This document shows, piece after piece, positions 32,589 through 41,982 of a stretch of 64,000 bases of DNA. The translations under genes were made by a program, and so were the position numbers. The notes under the pieces are model-generated. The model did not search any database. It saw nothing but the letters and a program-made list of their open reading frames with translations, and was not told the DNA's origin. Numbering within the stretch: the first letter of the stretch is position 1; every line of letters begins with the position of its first letter. Source of the stretch: Brevibacterium sp. CCUG 69071 (GTDB lineage Bacteria > Actinomycetota > Actinomycetes > Actinomycetales > Brevibacteriaceae); NCBI RefSeq assembly GCF_021023135.1, contig NZ_PGFV01000004.1, positions 434,001 through 498,000 of the forward strand. The letters are read 5' to 3'.

Positions 32589-35500
32589 CCGTCCGACATG
32601 GTGTCTACGTCGACTCCGTCGCGCTCATGCAAGTCTCGACCGAGGTCAAGACCACTCCAGGTGTCGATGACGCACTCATCGGAATGGGTTCGGCACTCAA
32701 CCTCGACCTCATCCTTGCTGCCGGGTTCGACATCGCCGAGGAGGTCACTGCCAACGACCTCCTCATCGCCTTGCGCGCGCATTCGGAGGAGGACCTGGCA
32801 GCGGGACTCGCGGCTGTCGATGTGGCGTTCGACAAACTTGCCTCTGCCGCTCATGAGTCAACGGGTCCGGGCGGTTCCGTCCAGCCCGCGCTCACCGTCG
32901 AATCGGCCCTGGACCGGTCCGGTTCCGGACTCACCCTCGTGTCCGTGCCGGGCGAGAACGCAGGCATCGAAACGCTCGCAGCCCTGGACTCCGGTTCCTC
33001 GGTGCTCCTGTTCAGCGACAATGTGGAGCTCTCCACCGAGATCGAACTCAAGACCCGCGCCGCCGAGCACGATCTCATCGTCATGGGTCCCGACTGCGGC
33101 ACCGCGATCATCTCCGGGGTCGGGCTGGGCTTCGCCAATGATGTTCGCCGCGGAAGCTTCGGCATCATCGCGGCCTCGGGCACGGGCGCCCAGCAGGTCT
33201 CGGTCCTCCTCGATGCCGCCGGTGTCGGCGTCAGCCACCTCATCGGCACGGGCGGGCGTGATCTCTCCTCCGAGGTCGGCGGCATCAGCGCCCGCCAGGC
33301 GCTGCGGGCACTGGCCGCCGATCCGGAGACCGAACAGATCCTCGTGGTCTCGAAGCCTGCCGATGCCACGGTGGTCGCCGAGATAGAAACACTTGCCAAG
33401 CAGCTCGGAGTCTCGGTGACATGGGCGGTCCTCGGGCCCGAATCCCCCAGCCTGACGGTCGGGGTCGAGTCCGTCCTCGGGGCCGCCGGAGTCACTGTGC
33501 CTCAGTGGCCGTCGTGGGGAGTCTCCGATTCGACGACGACGCGCTCCGGCTCGCTCATCGGCCTGTTCTGCGGGGGGACCATGGCCGACGAGGCGATGCT
33601 CATCTCCCGCTCCGCACTCGGTCCGATCTCGTCGAACATTCCGCTTCCCGGCGCCCCGCGGGTCAGCGGCACGTCGACGAGTGTAGCGACCCATACCGTG
33701 CTCGACTTCGGCGACGATGAGATGACCCGCGGCCGTGCGCACCCGATGATCGACCCGTCGATTCGACTGCAGGCCATTCGCGATCTCGGCCCCAGTGCCG
33801 GCGTCCTGCTGCTCGACCTTGTGCTCGGTCACGGTGCCCACAAAGATCCTGCCGATGACCTTGCCACGGCGATCACCGAAGCCAAGTCCGCCGCTGCTGC
33901 TCAGGGCGAGTCGCTTCCCGTCGTCGTCAGCCTCATCGGCACGAACTCCGATCCACAGGACTTCTCCGGTGCCCTCGAGGCACTCGTCACGGCCGGCGCC
34001 GAGGTGTTCCTCTCGAATGCCGAAGCCAGCCTGCGAGCATTGGCCCACCTCGGCCACCAGGCCACCACCGATCCAGCCCAGGTGGGCACAAGCGATTCGC
34101 CCGTCACGTTGACAGGCGTCGCCAGTTCCACAGCGCCCGCGGCCAGCGCACCAACCAGCGCAGCGTCTGCAGCGCCCGCCTCTTCTTCCGCAACGACTGG
34201 CGAAGCTACGCTGTCGGGTCTTCTCGAGTCCGCACCTTCTGTCGTCTCCGTGGGTCTCGGTCTCTTCGCCGAAGAGCTGCGCGCTCAGGCAGTCACGGTC
34301 GCAGAAGTGCCTTGGAAACCTGCCTTCGGTGATCCCGCGCCGCTCTATGCGGCAATGGCGGACCCCCGCCGTCAGACGGCGAACGCCGAGGCGCTCGAAC
34401 GCATGCTCGCAGCCGGAGCCGAGGTCGTCGGCCTGCGTCCGGCCCGCGAATGTCTTGGTCTCGGCAACGACGAGTTCCTCCACGCCGGTCCCCCGCTCGA
34501 TTGGGACCGGGCGTCAGGACCGATGCGCGGAGCCCTGGCTGGGGCCGTCGTCTTCGAAGGTCTGACCGAGACGCTTGAAGAGGCCGAAGCTGGACTCGCT
34601 TCGGGTCGTTTCTCCTTCTCGCCCTGCCACTCACGCGATACTGTCGGGCCGATGGCCGGAGTCGTCAGCGCCTCGATGTGGATGTTCGAACTCGTCGACC
34701 CGATCCACGGCAATCGCGCCTACTGCACACTCAACGAGGGCCTCGGCAAGGTGCTGCGCTACGGGGCGAACAATGAGGAAGTGCTCACCCGCCTGCGGTG
34801 GATGCGCGATGTGCTCGGCCCCGTTCTCGGCGCCGCCGTTGCCGCCACAGGGCCGTTGGACACGAAGAACTACGTCACACAGATGCTCCAGTCTGGAGAC
34901 GAGGGGCACAACCGCAACCGGACGGCGACCCTGCTCTTCCTCCGCGACATCATGCCCAAGCTGTTCACCCTCGACTTCCCCACCAGGGACCTCGCCGAGG
35001 TAGCCCGTTTCCTCGGGGAGAACGACTACTTCGCGCTCAACCTCGTCATGCCCACGTGCAAGCTCGCGATGGCTGCCGCGAAGGGTGTACCCGGTTCCAC
35101 GCTTGTGGTGACCATGGCTCGCAACGGCACGGACTTCGGCATTCAGCTCTCCGGCACCGATGATCAGTGGTACACGGGACCGGCACAGATCGCCGAGGGA
35201 CTCTACCTCGGCTCCTACGGCATCGAGGACGCCAATCCCGATATCGGCGACTCCGCCATCACGGAGACCGCAGGCATCGGCGGCCTCGCAATGGCCGCGG
35301 CTCCTGCAGTTGTGCGACTCGTCGGCGGGGACGTCGCCTTCGCTGTGGACACGAGCCGACGGATGTATGAGATCACTCTCGGCGAACATCCGCAGCACCA
35401 GATCCCGGTCCTCGAGTTCCGCGGAGTCCCCAGCGGAATCGACCTCGTCAAGGTGCTGCGCACGCAGGTGCTTCCCCAGATCAACACCGGCATGGCAGGC

Positions 35501-35599
35501 AAGGTTGCGGGTGTCGGTCAGGTGGGAGCGGGACTCGTCACACCCCCGGCCGAATGCTTCACCTCGGCGATCGAGGGTCTGAGCGCAGCACGCAGCTGA
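32573..35599 (+). CDS. fdrA: FdrA-DUF1116 fusion protein (AllF-AllG-like)
   Basis: 1008 residues carrying two normally separate proteins. Residues ~1-510 match FdrA, a succinyl-CoA-synthetase-alpha-like family (IAASGTGAQQVSVLLDAAGVG, LIGTGGRDLSSEVGG, VSKPADATVV). Residues ~515-541 are an Ala/Ser/Pro/Thr linker. Residues ~545-1005 are DUF1116 (YlbE/AllG), recognisable from FSPCHSRDTVGPMAGVVSAS, GNRAYCTLNEGLGKVLRYGA and GDEGHNRNRTATLL. With DUF2877 and a carbamate kinase nearby, the set matches the E. coli allantoin-branch enzymes that convert oxalurate plus phosphate to oxamate plus carbamoyl phosphate. The in-frame join with a flexible linker argues for a true fusion. Activity here is inferred. 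Confidence 0.87.
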   Translation: MPHSLTVRHGVYVDSVALMQVSTEVKTTPGVDDALIGMGSALNLDLILAAGFDIAEEVTANDLLIALRAHSEEDLAAGLAAVDVAFDKLASAAHESTGPGGSVQPALTVESALDRSGSGLTLVSVPGENAGIETLAALDSGSSVLLFSDNVELSTEIELKTRAAEHDLIVMGPDCGTAIISGVGLGFANDVRRGSFGIIAASGTGAQQVSVLLDAAGVGVSHLIGTGGRDLSSEVGGISARQALRALAADPETEQILVVSKPADATVVAEIETLAKQLGVSVTWAVLGPESPSLTVGVESVLGAAGVTVPQWPSWGVSDSTTTRSGSLIGLFCGGTMADEAMLISRSALGPISSNIPLPGAPRVSGTSTSVATHTVLDFGDDEMTRGRAHPMIDPSIRLQAIRDLGPSAGVLLLDLVLGHGAHKDPADDLATAITEAKSAAAAQGESLPVVVSLIGTNSDPQDFSGALEALVTAGAEVFLSNAEASLRALAHLGHQATTDPAQVGTSDSPVTLTGVASSTAPAASAPTSAASAAPASSSATTGEATLSGLLESAPSVVSVGLGLFAEELRAQAVTVAEVPWKPAFGDPAPLYAAMADPRRQTANAEALERMLAAGAEVVGLRPARECLGLGNDEFLHAGPPLDWDRASGPMRGALAGAVVFEGLTETLEEAEAGLASGRFSFSPCHSRDTVGPMAGVVSASMWMFELVDPIHGNRAYCTLNEGLGKVLRYGANNEEVLTRLRWMRDVLGPVLGAAVAATGPLDTKNYVTQMLQSGDEGHNRNRTATLLFLRDIMPKLFTLDFPTRDLAEVARFLGENDYFALNLVMPTCKLAMAAAKGVPGSTLVVTMARNGTDFGIQLSGTDDQWYTGPAQIAEGLYLGSYGIEDANPDIGDSAITETAGIGGLAMAAAPAVVRLVGGDVAFAVDTSRRMYEITLGEHPQHQIPVLEFRGVPSGIDLVKVLRTQVLPQINTGMAGKVAGVGQVGAGLVTPPAECFTSAIEGLSAARS

Positions 35600-35690
35600 G
35601 GTCAGCGCTGAGTCTGCTGCGGTGTGCTCTCAAATGCACGCCGAAGCAGGCTCGACGGTGTGCGGAGAACGCAGACCGAAATGAACTCGA

Positions 35691-36824
35691 TCAGCGGTGG
35701 ATGGCACCGGTGATGGCGCTCAGGGAGCTTCCGGTGCCCTGCGATCTCTCGAGAAGCACCTCGGCGAGAATCGACACTGCGGTCGCTTCGGGGGATCTGG
35801 CCCCGAGATCGAGCCCGATCGGCCCGTGGATCCGGGCGATCTCCTCCTCACTCGCTCCGGCCTCGCGCAGCGCATCGGCGCGCTGGTCGTGTGTGCGCCT
35901 GCTTCCCAGAGCACCGACGTAACCGGCTGGAGAACGGAGGACCTCCAGGAGGACGGGGACGTCGAATTTGAGGTCGTGAGTGAGCACGGCAACCACGGTC
36001 GAGGAGTCGATCCTCCCTGCCTCGACCTCGGCGGCGAAGTAGCGGTGGGGCCAGGCGACGACAACCTCGTGGGCGGCGGGGAATCGCGCGGCGGTGGCGA
36101 AGACTCCCCGCGCATCGCAGACACTCACCCGGTAGCCGAGGAACCGGCCCAGCTCCGCCAGGGCAGCAGCATAGTCGATCGCACCGAAGATGAGCAGTCG
36201 CGGCGGTGGCGTTGAGGTCGTGACGAAGACACGGGTGCCCGCGCCGAGGCGGCGCCCGGTCGCGTCGAATTCGAGGATTCCAACGGCACCGCGGCCAATC
36301 ATCGCCCGAGCATCGGTGGCGATGTGCTCCGTGAGACGAGCATGCCCGAAGTCCCCCTGCATGGTCTCATCGGCTGTGATCGCGAGGATGTGGGTGAGCC
36401 TGTCCAGTCTGGCGGACTCATCGTCCGTGACTCCGGGGAGTTCCAGGGCGAGCGCTGCCGGCGCTGAGTCAGCCATCGCGCGAAGGTAGACCTGCAGTTG
36501 GGAAGAACTGGCATCATCGAGGATAGGGGTGACGAGGACGTCGATCTGACCTCCGCAGGCCAGACCGACAGCGTAGGCCTCGGCATCGCTCGTTCCATAG
36601 TGGGCGGAGGCTGCTCGACCGGTGGCAATAACCTCGAGAGCGAGTTCGTGCACGGCGGATTCCACGCATCCGCCCGAGAGGCTGCCGATGACCTCTCCGT
36701 CGGCGGCGACTGCCATCATCGCGCCCGCTGGTCGCGGGGCCGACGACCAGGTCTTTGTGACCACGGCAAGCGCGAAGTCGCGATCAGCCTGGAGCCAGCC
36801 GAGGATTGATTCGGTCTCGTTCAT
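35691..36824 (-). CDS. XdhC-like molybdenum cofactor insertion/sulfuration protein
   Basis: 377-residue XdhC/CoxI-family protein. Start ATG 36824 overlaps the VWA gene stop (ATGA). N-terminal XdhC domain has SAPRPAGAMMAVAADGEVIGSLSGGCVESAV and a Rossmann-like C-terminal domain starts at PRLLIFGAIDYAAALAELGRFLGYRVSVCDARG and ends with GYVGALGSRRTHDQRADALREAG. XdhC proteins bind Mo cofactor, assist its sulfuration and deliver it to the hydroxylase. Convergent with fdrA (92 bp gap). Last gene of the leftward hydantoinase-to-XdhC operon. Confidence 0.92.
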   Translation of the reverse strand: MNETESILGWLQADRDFALAVVTKTWSSAPRPAGAMMAVAADGEVIGSLSGGCVESAVHELALEVIATGRAASAHYGTSDAEAYAVGLACGGQIDVLVTPILDDASSSQLQVYLRAMADSAPAALALELPGVTDDESARLDRLTHILAITADETMQGDFGHARLTEHIATDARAMIGRGAVGILEFDATGRRLGAGTRVFVTTSTPPPRLLIFGAIDYAAALAELGRFLGYRVSVCDARGVFATAARFPAAHEVVVAWPHRYFAAEVEAGRIDSSTVVAVLTHDLKFDVPVLLEVLRSPAGYVGALGSRRTHDQRADALREAGASEEEIARIHGPIGLDLGARSPEATAVSILAEVLLERSQGTGSSLSAITGAIHR

Positions 36825-38038
36825 GCCGTGGCTTCCTGCCGAGCTGCAACCGACTGCCAGCTCCTGAGGACCCTGCCGGCACCGGAGATCGTGGTCCGGG
36901 TGCCGATCGCCTCGGCCACCACCTGCCACTGGGCGACGCTGGTCGCCGGCAGCACGAGATCAGCATATTCGTCGGCGACCGACAGCCCTCGCGTGCGTGC
37001 TTCGAACCCCGGGCGTCCAGCTCGCGGATTCACCCACAGAAAGGTGTGGCTGAGCCTGGCAAGACGCGCACACGCGGCCTCGAGTTCCGCGCAGTCGCCG
37101 TGCTCCCAGCCGTCGCTGATCACGACGAGGACGCTCCCGCGGACCAAGTCTTTTGTGCGTTCGTCCAGCAGCCCTGTCAGCGAGACGCCGAGGCGGGTTC
37201 CGCCTCCCGCATCAAGGACCGTGCCCAGCGCAGCGGCCAGCCCCTTCCTGCTTGGCCTCGCTCCGACGTCAGCACCGCTTCTGGCCGCCACCTTGGCACC
37301 CGAGGCAATTGAACTGCCAGTGATGGCACTGGCACCCGAGACGGCCGGATTGCCGTCGATTCTGGTCAGTCGGGTGCCGGCGGTGAAGCAGCGAGCACCC
37401 ACCGCTTCGGCTCCCCGGGTGAGAAAGCGCAGCACAGGCTCTCGCCATGGTGTCATCGAGGCGGAGACATCGGCCACGAGAGTCACGGGACGCCGGCGGT
37501 GGAGATGCCGTCGCCGGGGAATGGAAGCGATCTCTTCGGAGCGAATGAGTTGGCGCAGAATTCGGCGGGTGTCGATGATCCCGAAATGTCCTGGACGAGA
37601 CCGATGTGCAACACCTCGAGGGGAGGAGAAGAGGAGTCCATCGATGAGAGCGGCGGCGGCGGACCCGTCCTCGGCCCCCAGGTCGACATGACGGAGTTGT
37701 TCGGAGCGGCTGGCCGCGGTGATCTCGGAAGCCTCGGCCCCGCCGGTGGCCTCCGCACTGATCTCGGGGCGGGGAACGGTGACCTCGATGCCCGGGTCTT
37801 TCGTGACCTGTCCTTTGGTCAGGCCGAAGGTCGAATCGAAGACCGCGTCGTGGATGCTCAGTTGTTCATGCCGAGTGCAGGTCAGCGCCCGAGACGCGGC
37901 TCGAATCTGCTGCGGGTCAAGCGGGTCGAGCAGTGCAGCAGCCGAGATGAGTGAGCGCACCGACTCCGGGTCCGCCGGCAGACCGGCTGCCCGCAACCGG
38001 GTGCCGAGACGCAGAAGAGTGTCCACGAGGCTCGTCAT
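36821..38038 (-). CDS. VWA-domain protein, CoxE-like
   Basis: 405-residue protein with a von Willebrand A domain whose metal site is visible as VADVSASMTPWREPVL (DxSxS). CoxE partners a MoxR-type ATPase (here the next gene upstream) in maturing the active site of CO-dehydrogenase-like enzymes. The N-terminal ~200 residues are acidic/helical. ATGA overlaps on both sides tie it to the ATPase and XdhC genes. The hydroxylase it would serve is encoded across the pucR region, on the same strand. Confidence 0.88.
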   Translation of the reverse strand: MTSLVDTLLRLGTRLRAAGLPADPESVRSLISAAALLDPLDPQQIRAASRALTCTRHEQLSIHDAVFDSTFGLTKGQVTKDPGIEVTVPRPEISAEATGGAEASEITAASRSEQLRHVDLGAEDGSAAAALIDGLLFSSPRGVAHRSRPGHFGIIDTRRILRQLIRSEEIASIPRRRHLHRRRPVTLVADVSASMTPWREPVLRFLTRGAEAVGARCFTAGTRLTRIDGNPAVSGASAITGSSIASGAKVAARSGADVGARPSRKGLAAALGTVLDAGGGTRLGVSLTGLLDERTKDLVRGSVLVVISDGWEHGDCAELEAACARLARLSHTFLWVNPRAGRPGFEARTRGLSVADEYADLVLPATSVAQWQVVAEAIGTRTTISGAGRVLRSWQSVAARQEATA

Positions 38039-38949
38039 CGCCTTGCCTCGGTCACGGAGAGGACAGCGTTGGCGGGCGCCAGATCATCGGCATCTTTGAG
38101 CACGGCGGACAGGGTGGCAGCAATCGACGGCTCGTCGAGCTCGTCGAGGTCGAGGGCGCGCAGGGCACGGAGCCAGTCGATGGCCTCGGCCGTGCCCGGC
38201 GGTTTGAGCAACCCTGCTGTGCGGAGGCGATTCGCGGCGTCCACGACGGCCAGGCGCAGGGACTGGCTGGCATCGGGAACATGCAGAGACAGGATCGTCG
38301 ATTCCACCTCGGCGTCGGGCTGATCGAACCATTGGTAAAGGCAGCGGCGACGCAGCGCATCATGGAGATCGCGCGTGCGATTCGAGGTGAGAATGACCAA
38401 GGGCGGCGTTTCGGTCGAAATCGTGCCGAGTTCGGGGACGGTGACCGACCAGTCGGCGAGCGCCTCGAGCAGGAGTGCGTCGAATTCGTCACCGGCCCGG
38501 TCGATCTCGTCGATGAGCAGCACCGGACGCGGACCATCGGCGCCGACCTGCGATGATCCTTCGATGGCCTGCAGAATGGGACGAGCGAGGAGGAATTCCC
38601 GTTGGTGGAGTTCATCGTCAAGATGTGGAGCATTGATGCGCTCCCCCGCCGAGGAGGACGCCGCTTCGATCGTTCGCACGTGGAGGATCTGCTTCGCGAA
38701 GTCCCAATCGTAGAGTGCTTGGCTGGCATCAAGACCGTCGTGGCACTGTAGGCGGATGAGCGGGCCTCCCGAGGCCCGAGCGAGAGCCCTGGCCAGACTC
38801 GTCTTCCCGACACCCGGTGCCCCTTCACAGAGAAGCGGTTTGCCGAGGCGCTGAGCGAGTACGCAGGTGGTCGCCAGTTCGGGCGCGACGATGTGTCCCA
38901 CACGCTCCAGCGCCTGCGCCAGTGAACGGGGATCATCGAATATGGTCAT
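38035..38949 (-). CDS. MoxR-type AAA+ ATPase, CoxD-like
   Basis: 304-residue AAA+ ATPase. Walker A CEGAPGVGKTSLARAL (around residue 40), Walker B VLLIDEIDRAGDEFDALLLEAL, sensor 1 TSNRTRD and an Arg-rich C-terminal lid. Works with the VWA protein, as CoxD/CoxE do, to remodel a molybdenum enzyme. Coupled by 4 bp to the VWA gene and 28 bp from the carbamate kinase stop. Confidence 0.92.
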   Translation of the reverse strand: MTIFDDPRSLAQALERVGHIVAPELATTCVLAQRLGKPLLCEGAPGVGKTSLARALARASGGPLIRLQCHDGLDASQALYDWDFAKQILHVRTIEAASSSAGERINAPHLDDELHQREFLLARPILQAIEGSSQVGADGPRPVLLIDEIDRAGDEFDALLLEALADWSVTVPELGTISTETPPLVILTSNRTRDLHDALRRRCLYQWFDQPDAEVESTILSLHVPDASQSLRLAVVDAANRLRTAGLLKPPGTAEAIDWLRALRALDLDELDEPSIAATLSAVLKDADDLAPANAVLSVTEARR

Positions 38950-38977
38950 GGCGTACTCGTCTCCTCCCGACCCGAGT

Positions 38978-39916
38978 CTACTGATCGTCAGCGGTCACCA
39001 CGGTGCCCACCGTCCCAGCAGCTGCGGCCGAAAGCTGCGAGAGCTCGGCGATGACGGCACGAGTGCCGCCGTTGTCGACGAAATCGATGATGGCGTCGAC
39101 CTTCGGCCCCATCGACCCCGAGGCGAACGTGCCCGTATCGCGCAGCCCCTTGAGTTCCGCCGTAGTCACGGCACCGACGTCTTCGGCCTCGGGCGTGCCA
39201 TAGCCTGCGACCGCACAGGGCACATCGGTGGCGATGATGAGGAGATCGGCGCCCACCGATGCGGCAAGTCTGGCCGCACTGAGGTCCTTGTCGATGACTG
39301 CTGAGATCCCGGTGCATCCGCCGTCGGCGGCAACGACTGGGATGCCGCCTCCGCCTGCGGCGACGACAACCCATCCGGAGTCCGCGAGGAAGGAGACCAT
39401 CGGTGTCTCGAGGATCGTCACCGGTGCCGGGGAGGCCACCACCCGGCGCCACCCCTTTTCTCCGAAGTCTTTCCACGTCTGGCCATGTGCAGTCATCTCA
39501 GCCGCGAAGTCCGCATCCTGGTAGCTGCCGATCGGTTTGACGGGATCGGCGAACGCGGGATCATCGGAGTCGACAACGGTGCGCGTCACCACGGCGGCGA
39601 CCTTGTTCTCAAGCCCCTGGGCGGCGAACTCCCGTTCGAGCTCATTGACGATCGTGAAACCGATTGTCCCCTGGGTCTGCGCCCCGCACCAGTCAAGGCT
39701 CACCGGAGGCAGCTCATGCGCGGAGAGTTCGTTCTTGCGCAGGATATTGCCCACCTGGGGGCCGTTGCCGTGGGTGATGACGAGTTCGTGTCCCGCGGCA
39801 GTGAGTTCGGCCAGGTGGACTGCTGCGGCGGCGATCGCGTGCTGCTGGGCGGATGGAGACGCATCTCCATCCAGCCCAGTCATCGCGTTGCCCCCGAGGG
39901 CGACGAGAACTCTCAC
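38978..39916 (-). CDS. arcC: Catabolic carbamate kinase
   Basis: 312-residue amino-acid-kinase-fold enzyme that makes ATP from carbamoyl phosphate and ADP, giving carbamate (then NH3 and CO2). Signatures: ALGGNAM, GHELVITHGNGPQVGNIL, FLADSGWVVVAAGGGGIPVV and GSMGPKVDAIIDFVDNGG. GTG start overlaps the HyuB stop (GTGA). There is no arginine deiminase or ornithine carbamoyltransferase nearby, so the carbamoyl phosphate probably comes from the FdrA-DUF1116/DUF2877 system, as with the E. coli AllK kinase. Confidence 0.94.
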   Translation of the reverse strand: MRVLVALGGNAMTGLDGDASPSAQQHAIAAAAVHLAELTAAGHELVITHGNGPQVGNILRKNELSAHELPPVSLDWCGAQTQGTIGFTIVNELEREFAAQGLENKVAAVVTRTVVDSDDPAFADPVKPIGSYQDADFAAEMTAHGQTWKDFGEKGWRRVVASPAPVTILETPMVSFLADSGWVVVAAGGGGIPVVAADGGCTGISAVIDKDLSAARLAASVGADLLIIATDVPCAVAGYGTPEAEDVGAVTTAELKGLRDTGTFASGSMGPKVDAIIDFVDNGGTRAVIAELSQLSAAAAGTVGTVVTADDQ

Positions 39917-41982
39917 AGCCAGTCGACCGCCGCAGCCGAAGCGCCGTCGACGGACAGCTCGGCGTAGCCGGGTCCACGGTCGAAGAAAGGTTCGTTCGTC
40001 TCGCGTTCGGCTCGCATTCTCTCCCGCAGCGTCGCAGTTGCAGCCTCGTCGACCTCGGCGCCGTCGACACCGGCTGAGTCGGCCCCGACCGAGACACTAG
40101 GGTCGGCGGTGACAACGACACCATAGGAATCGCGGGCACCATCGATGCTCACCTTGCCCCAACTGACATCGCGGAGCACCTCATCGACAGGGCGGTCAAG
40201 CGGATCGCCCCAGCCGCCACCGCCGGTCGTGCGGATGCGCACAACCTCTCCCGCTCGGATCACCTCGGCATCGGCAAGTGCGTCGATCTCACGCTCGTTG
40301 GCCCCTCCTGGCTCGATTGTCACCTGGAAAGGCTTACCGGCCTTCCCGCCCTTGACTCCCCAGCAGGCGAGGATGGAGCGGTCGGCGATCGACATGAAGT
40401 GACCGTCCTTGAGCATCCGGATGTGCTTCTCGTAGCCGAGGCCGCCACGGAATCGACCCGCACCTCCGGAGTCCACGGCCAGGCCGAGACGTTCGACGCG
40501 GAACGGGAACCTAGATTCGGTGAACTCGGTCGGCAGGTTGCGTGAGTCCGGTACCACGTGGATCGTGTCCTCACCGTCGGAATAGTAGCGTCCTCCGGAA
40601 CCGCCGCCGAGGACCTCACGCATAAGGTAGTCCTTACCGTCTCGGTCCTTGCCGTAGACGCCGGTGTAGCGGATGGTCTCCTGGTCGGCGGGCATCCGTC
40701 CGTCCACGGCCTTCGCGACCACTCCGGCGAGGACACCGAGAAGGCGGAGGATGACGAATGTGCGCGCGTTCGTAGGACCGGGGAATTCGGGAGTGAGCAG
40801 CGTGCCCTTCTCCGGGAAACGCATCTCGATGAGCGGCACGATCCCTTCGTTGACATCGAGCTCAGCCATCCGCTCAGGGGTGTCTGCAAGGTTACGCAGG
40901 ATCGGGGCAAGCCACTTCTTGAGGAAGTTGCCACCAACATAGTCACCACAGTGGTTGATCGGTCCGGCGGCCTGTGCTGCGGTGCCGGTGAAGTCGACGA
41001 TCAGCCGCGGCCCGTCGTCGGGCCCACCTGTCGGCGTCTTCGTCAGTGTGATGCGCTGGGTGTGGAGCGTGGGGTCGGAGACACCATCGTGCTCCGCGTA
41101 GTCCTCCCAAACGTACTGACCGTCGGGTATCTTAGATAGGATCTCCCGGCGATAGGTCTCCGTGGAGTTCTGCAGGATCGTATCGAAGGCGGCCTCAACG
41201 GTCTCCACGCCGTAGCGGGTGAAGAGCTCAGTCAGTCGACGCGCACCCATGAGGCAAGCCGAGCATTCGGCATCGAGGTCGGCCGAGAGCGAATCCGGCA
41301 TCCGCGAGTTGCGGGCCATGATGCGTAGGGCAGATTTGTTCGGCTTGCCTTCGGACCAGAGCTTGATCGGAGGGATCATCAGTCCCTCTTCGAAGACGCT
41401 TGTCGCACCTGAAGGCATCGAACCCGGGCAGGCGCCGCCGATGTCGTCGTGGTGGCCGAACGCTTGGACGAAGCATACGACTCGGCCGTCAGCGAAGACA
41501 GGTACGGTCACGCACATGTCCGGAAGATGGCCGATGCCGCCCTCGGATTCGTAGACGTCATTGTGAAAAAAGACGTCGCCCTCGCACATCTCCTCAATGG
41601 GGAAGTCGCGGACGACAGGGTGGACGAGCGCGGAGTATGAACGGCCGGTGAGCTTGCGCAGCTGACGGTCATGAATGCCGGCGCGGAAATCGTGGGCGTC
41701 GCGGATCATAGGCGATCGGGAGGTCCGCGAGATCGAGGTCTCAACCTCCATCTCCACGCTGGCCAAGGTGCCTTCGACGATCTCCACGATGATCGGGTCG
41801 ACGCTCGAACCCGATGACGTGAGACGGTTGCCGTGCTCATAGGCCGTGGGTAGACCTGCAGAGTTGATCGGCGAGGCAGCGATGTAGTCCGCGAGCTCCT
41901 GACCAACCAGGGGCTCGGTGCGCAACATCGAGCCCGAATCGACGATCGATGCCCCTGCGCCTGTTTCAGCTGTCGCGGTCAT
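39913..41982 (-). CDS. hyuB: Hydantoinase/oxoprolinase B subunit
   Basis: 689-residue HyuB-family subunit of an ATP-dependent ring-opening enzyme. Recognisable segments: SPMIRDAHDFRAGIHDRQLRKLTGRSYSALVHP near residue 90, MCEGDVFFHNDVYESEGGIGHLPDMCV, and PFRVERLGLAVDSGGAGRFRGGLG. Family members open 5-oxoproline, hydantoin or N-methylhydantoin, or (as acetone carboxylase) carboxylate ketones. ATGA overlap with hyuA and GTGA overlap with carbamate kinase. The usual length is 520-700; the tail after residue ~600 is family-typical. The exact ring substrate is not given by sequence. Confidence 0.92.
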   Translation of the reverse strand: MTATAETGAGASIVDSGSMLRTEPLVGQELADYIAASPINSAGLPTAYEHGNRLTSSGSSVDPIIVEIVEGTLASVEMEVETSISRTSRSPMIRDAHDFRAGIHDRQLRKLTGRSYSALVHPVVRDFPIEEMCEGDVFFHNDVYESEGGIGHLPDMCVTVPVFADGRVVCFVQAFGHHDDIGGACPGSMPSGATSVFEEGLMIPPIKLWSEGKPNKSALRIMARNSRMPDSLSADLDAECSACLMGARRLTELFTRYGVETVEAAFDTILQNSTETYRREILSKIPDGQYVWEDYAEHDGVSDPTLHTQRITLTKTPTGGPDDGPRLIVDFTGTAAQAAGPINHCGDYVGGNFLKKWLAPILRNLADTPERMAELDVNEGIVPLIEMRFPEKGTLLTPEFPGPTNARTFVILRLLGVLAGVVAKAVDGRMPADQETIRYTGVYGKDRDGKDYLMREVLGGGSGGRYYSDGEDTIHVVPDSRNLPTEFTESRFPFRVERLGLAVDSGGAGRFRGGLGYEKHIRMLKDGHFMSIADRSILACWGVKGGKAGKPFQVTIEPGGANEREIDALADAEVIRAGEVVRIRTTGGGGWGDPLDRPVDEVLRDVSWGKVSIDGARDSYGVVVTADPSVSVGADSAGVDGAEVDEAATATLRERMRAERETNEPFFDRGPGYAELSVDGASAAAVDWL

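Noticed and set aside
32858-34483. 541-codon minus-strand ORF opposite fdrA
   Set aside because: No recognisable family; the plus strand encodes conserved FdrA and DUF1116 motifs throughout.
38978-39916. Arginine-deiminase pathway carbamate kinase
   Set aside because: No arcA, arcB or arcD nearby; the FdrA-DUF1116/DUF2877 genes are a better source of carbamoyl phosphate.
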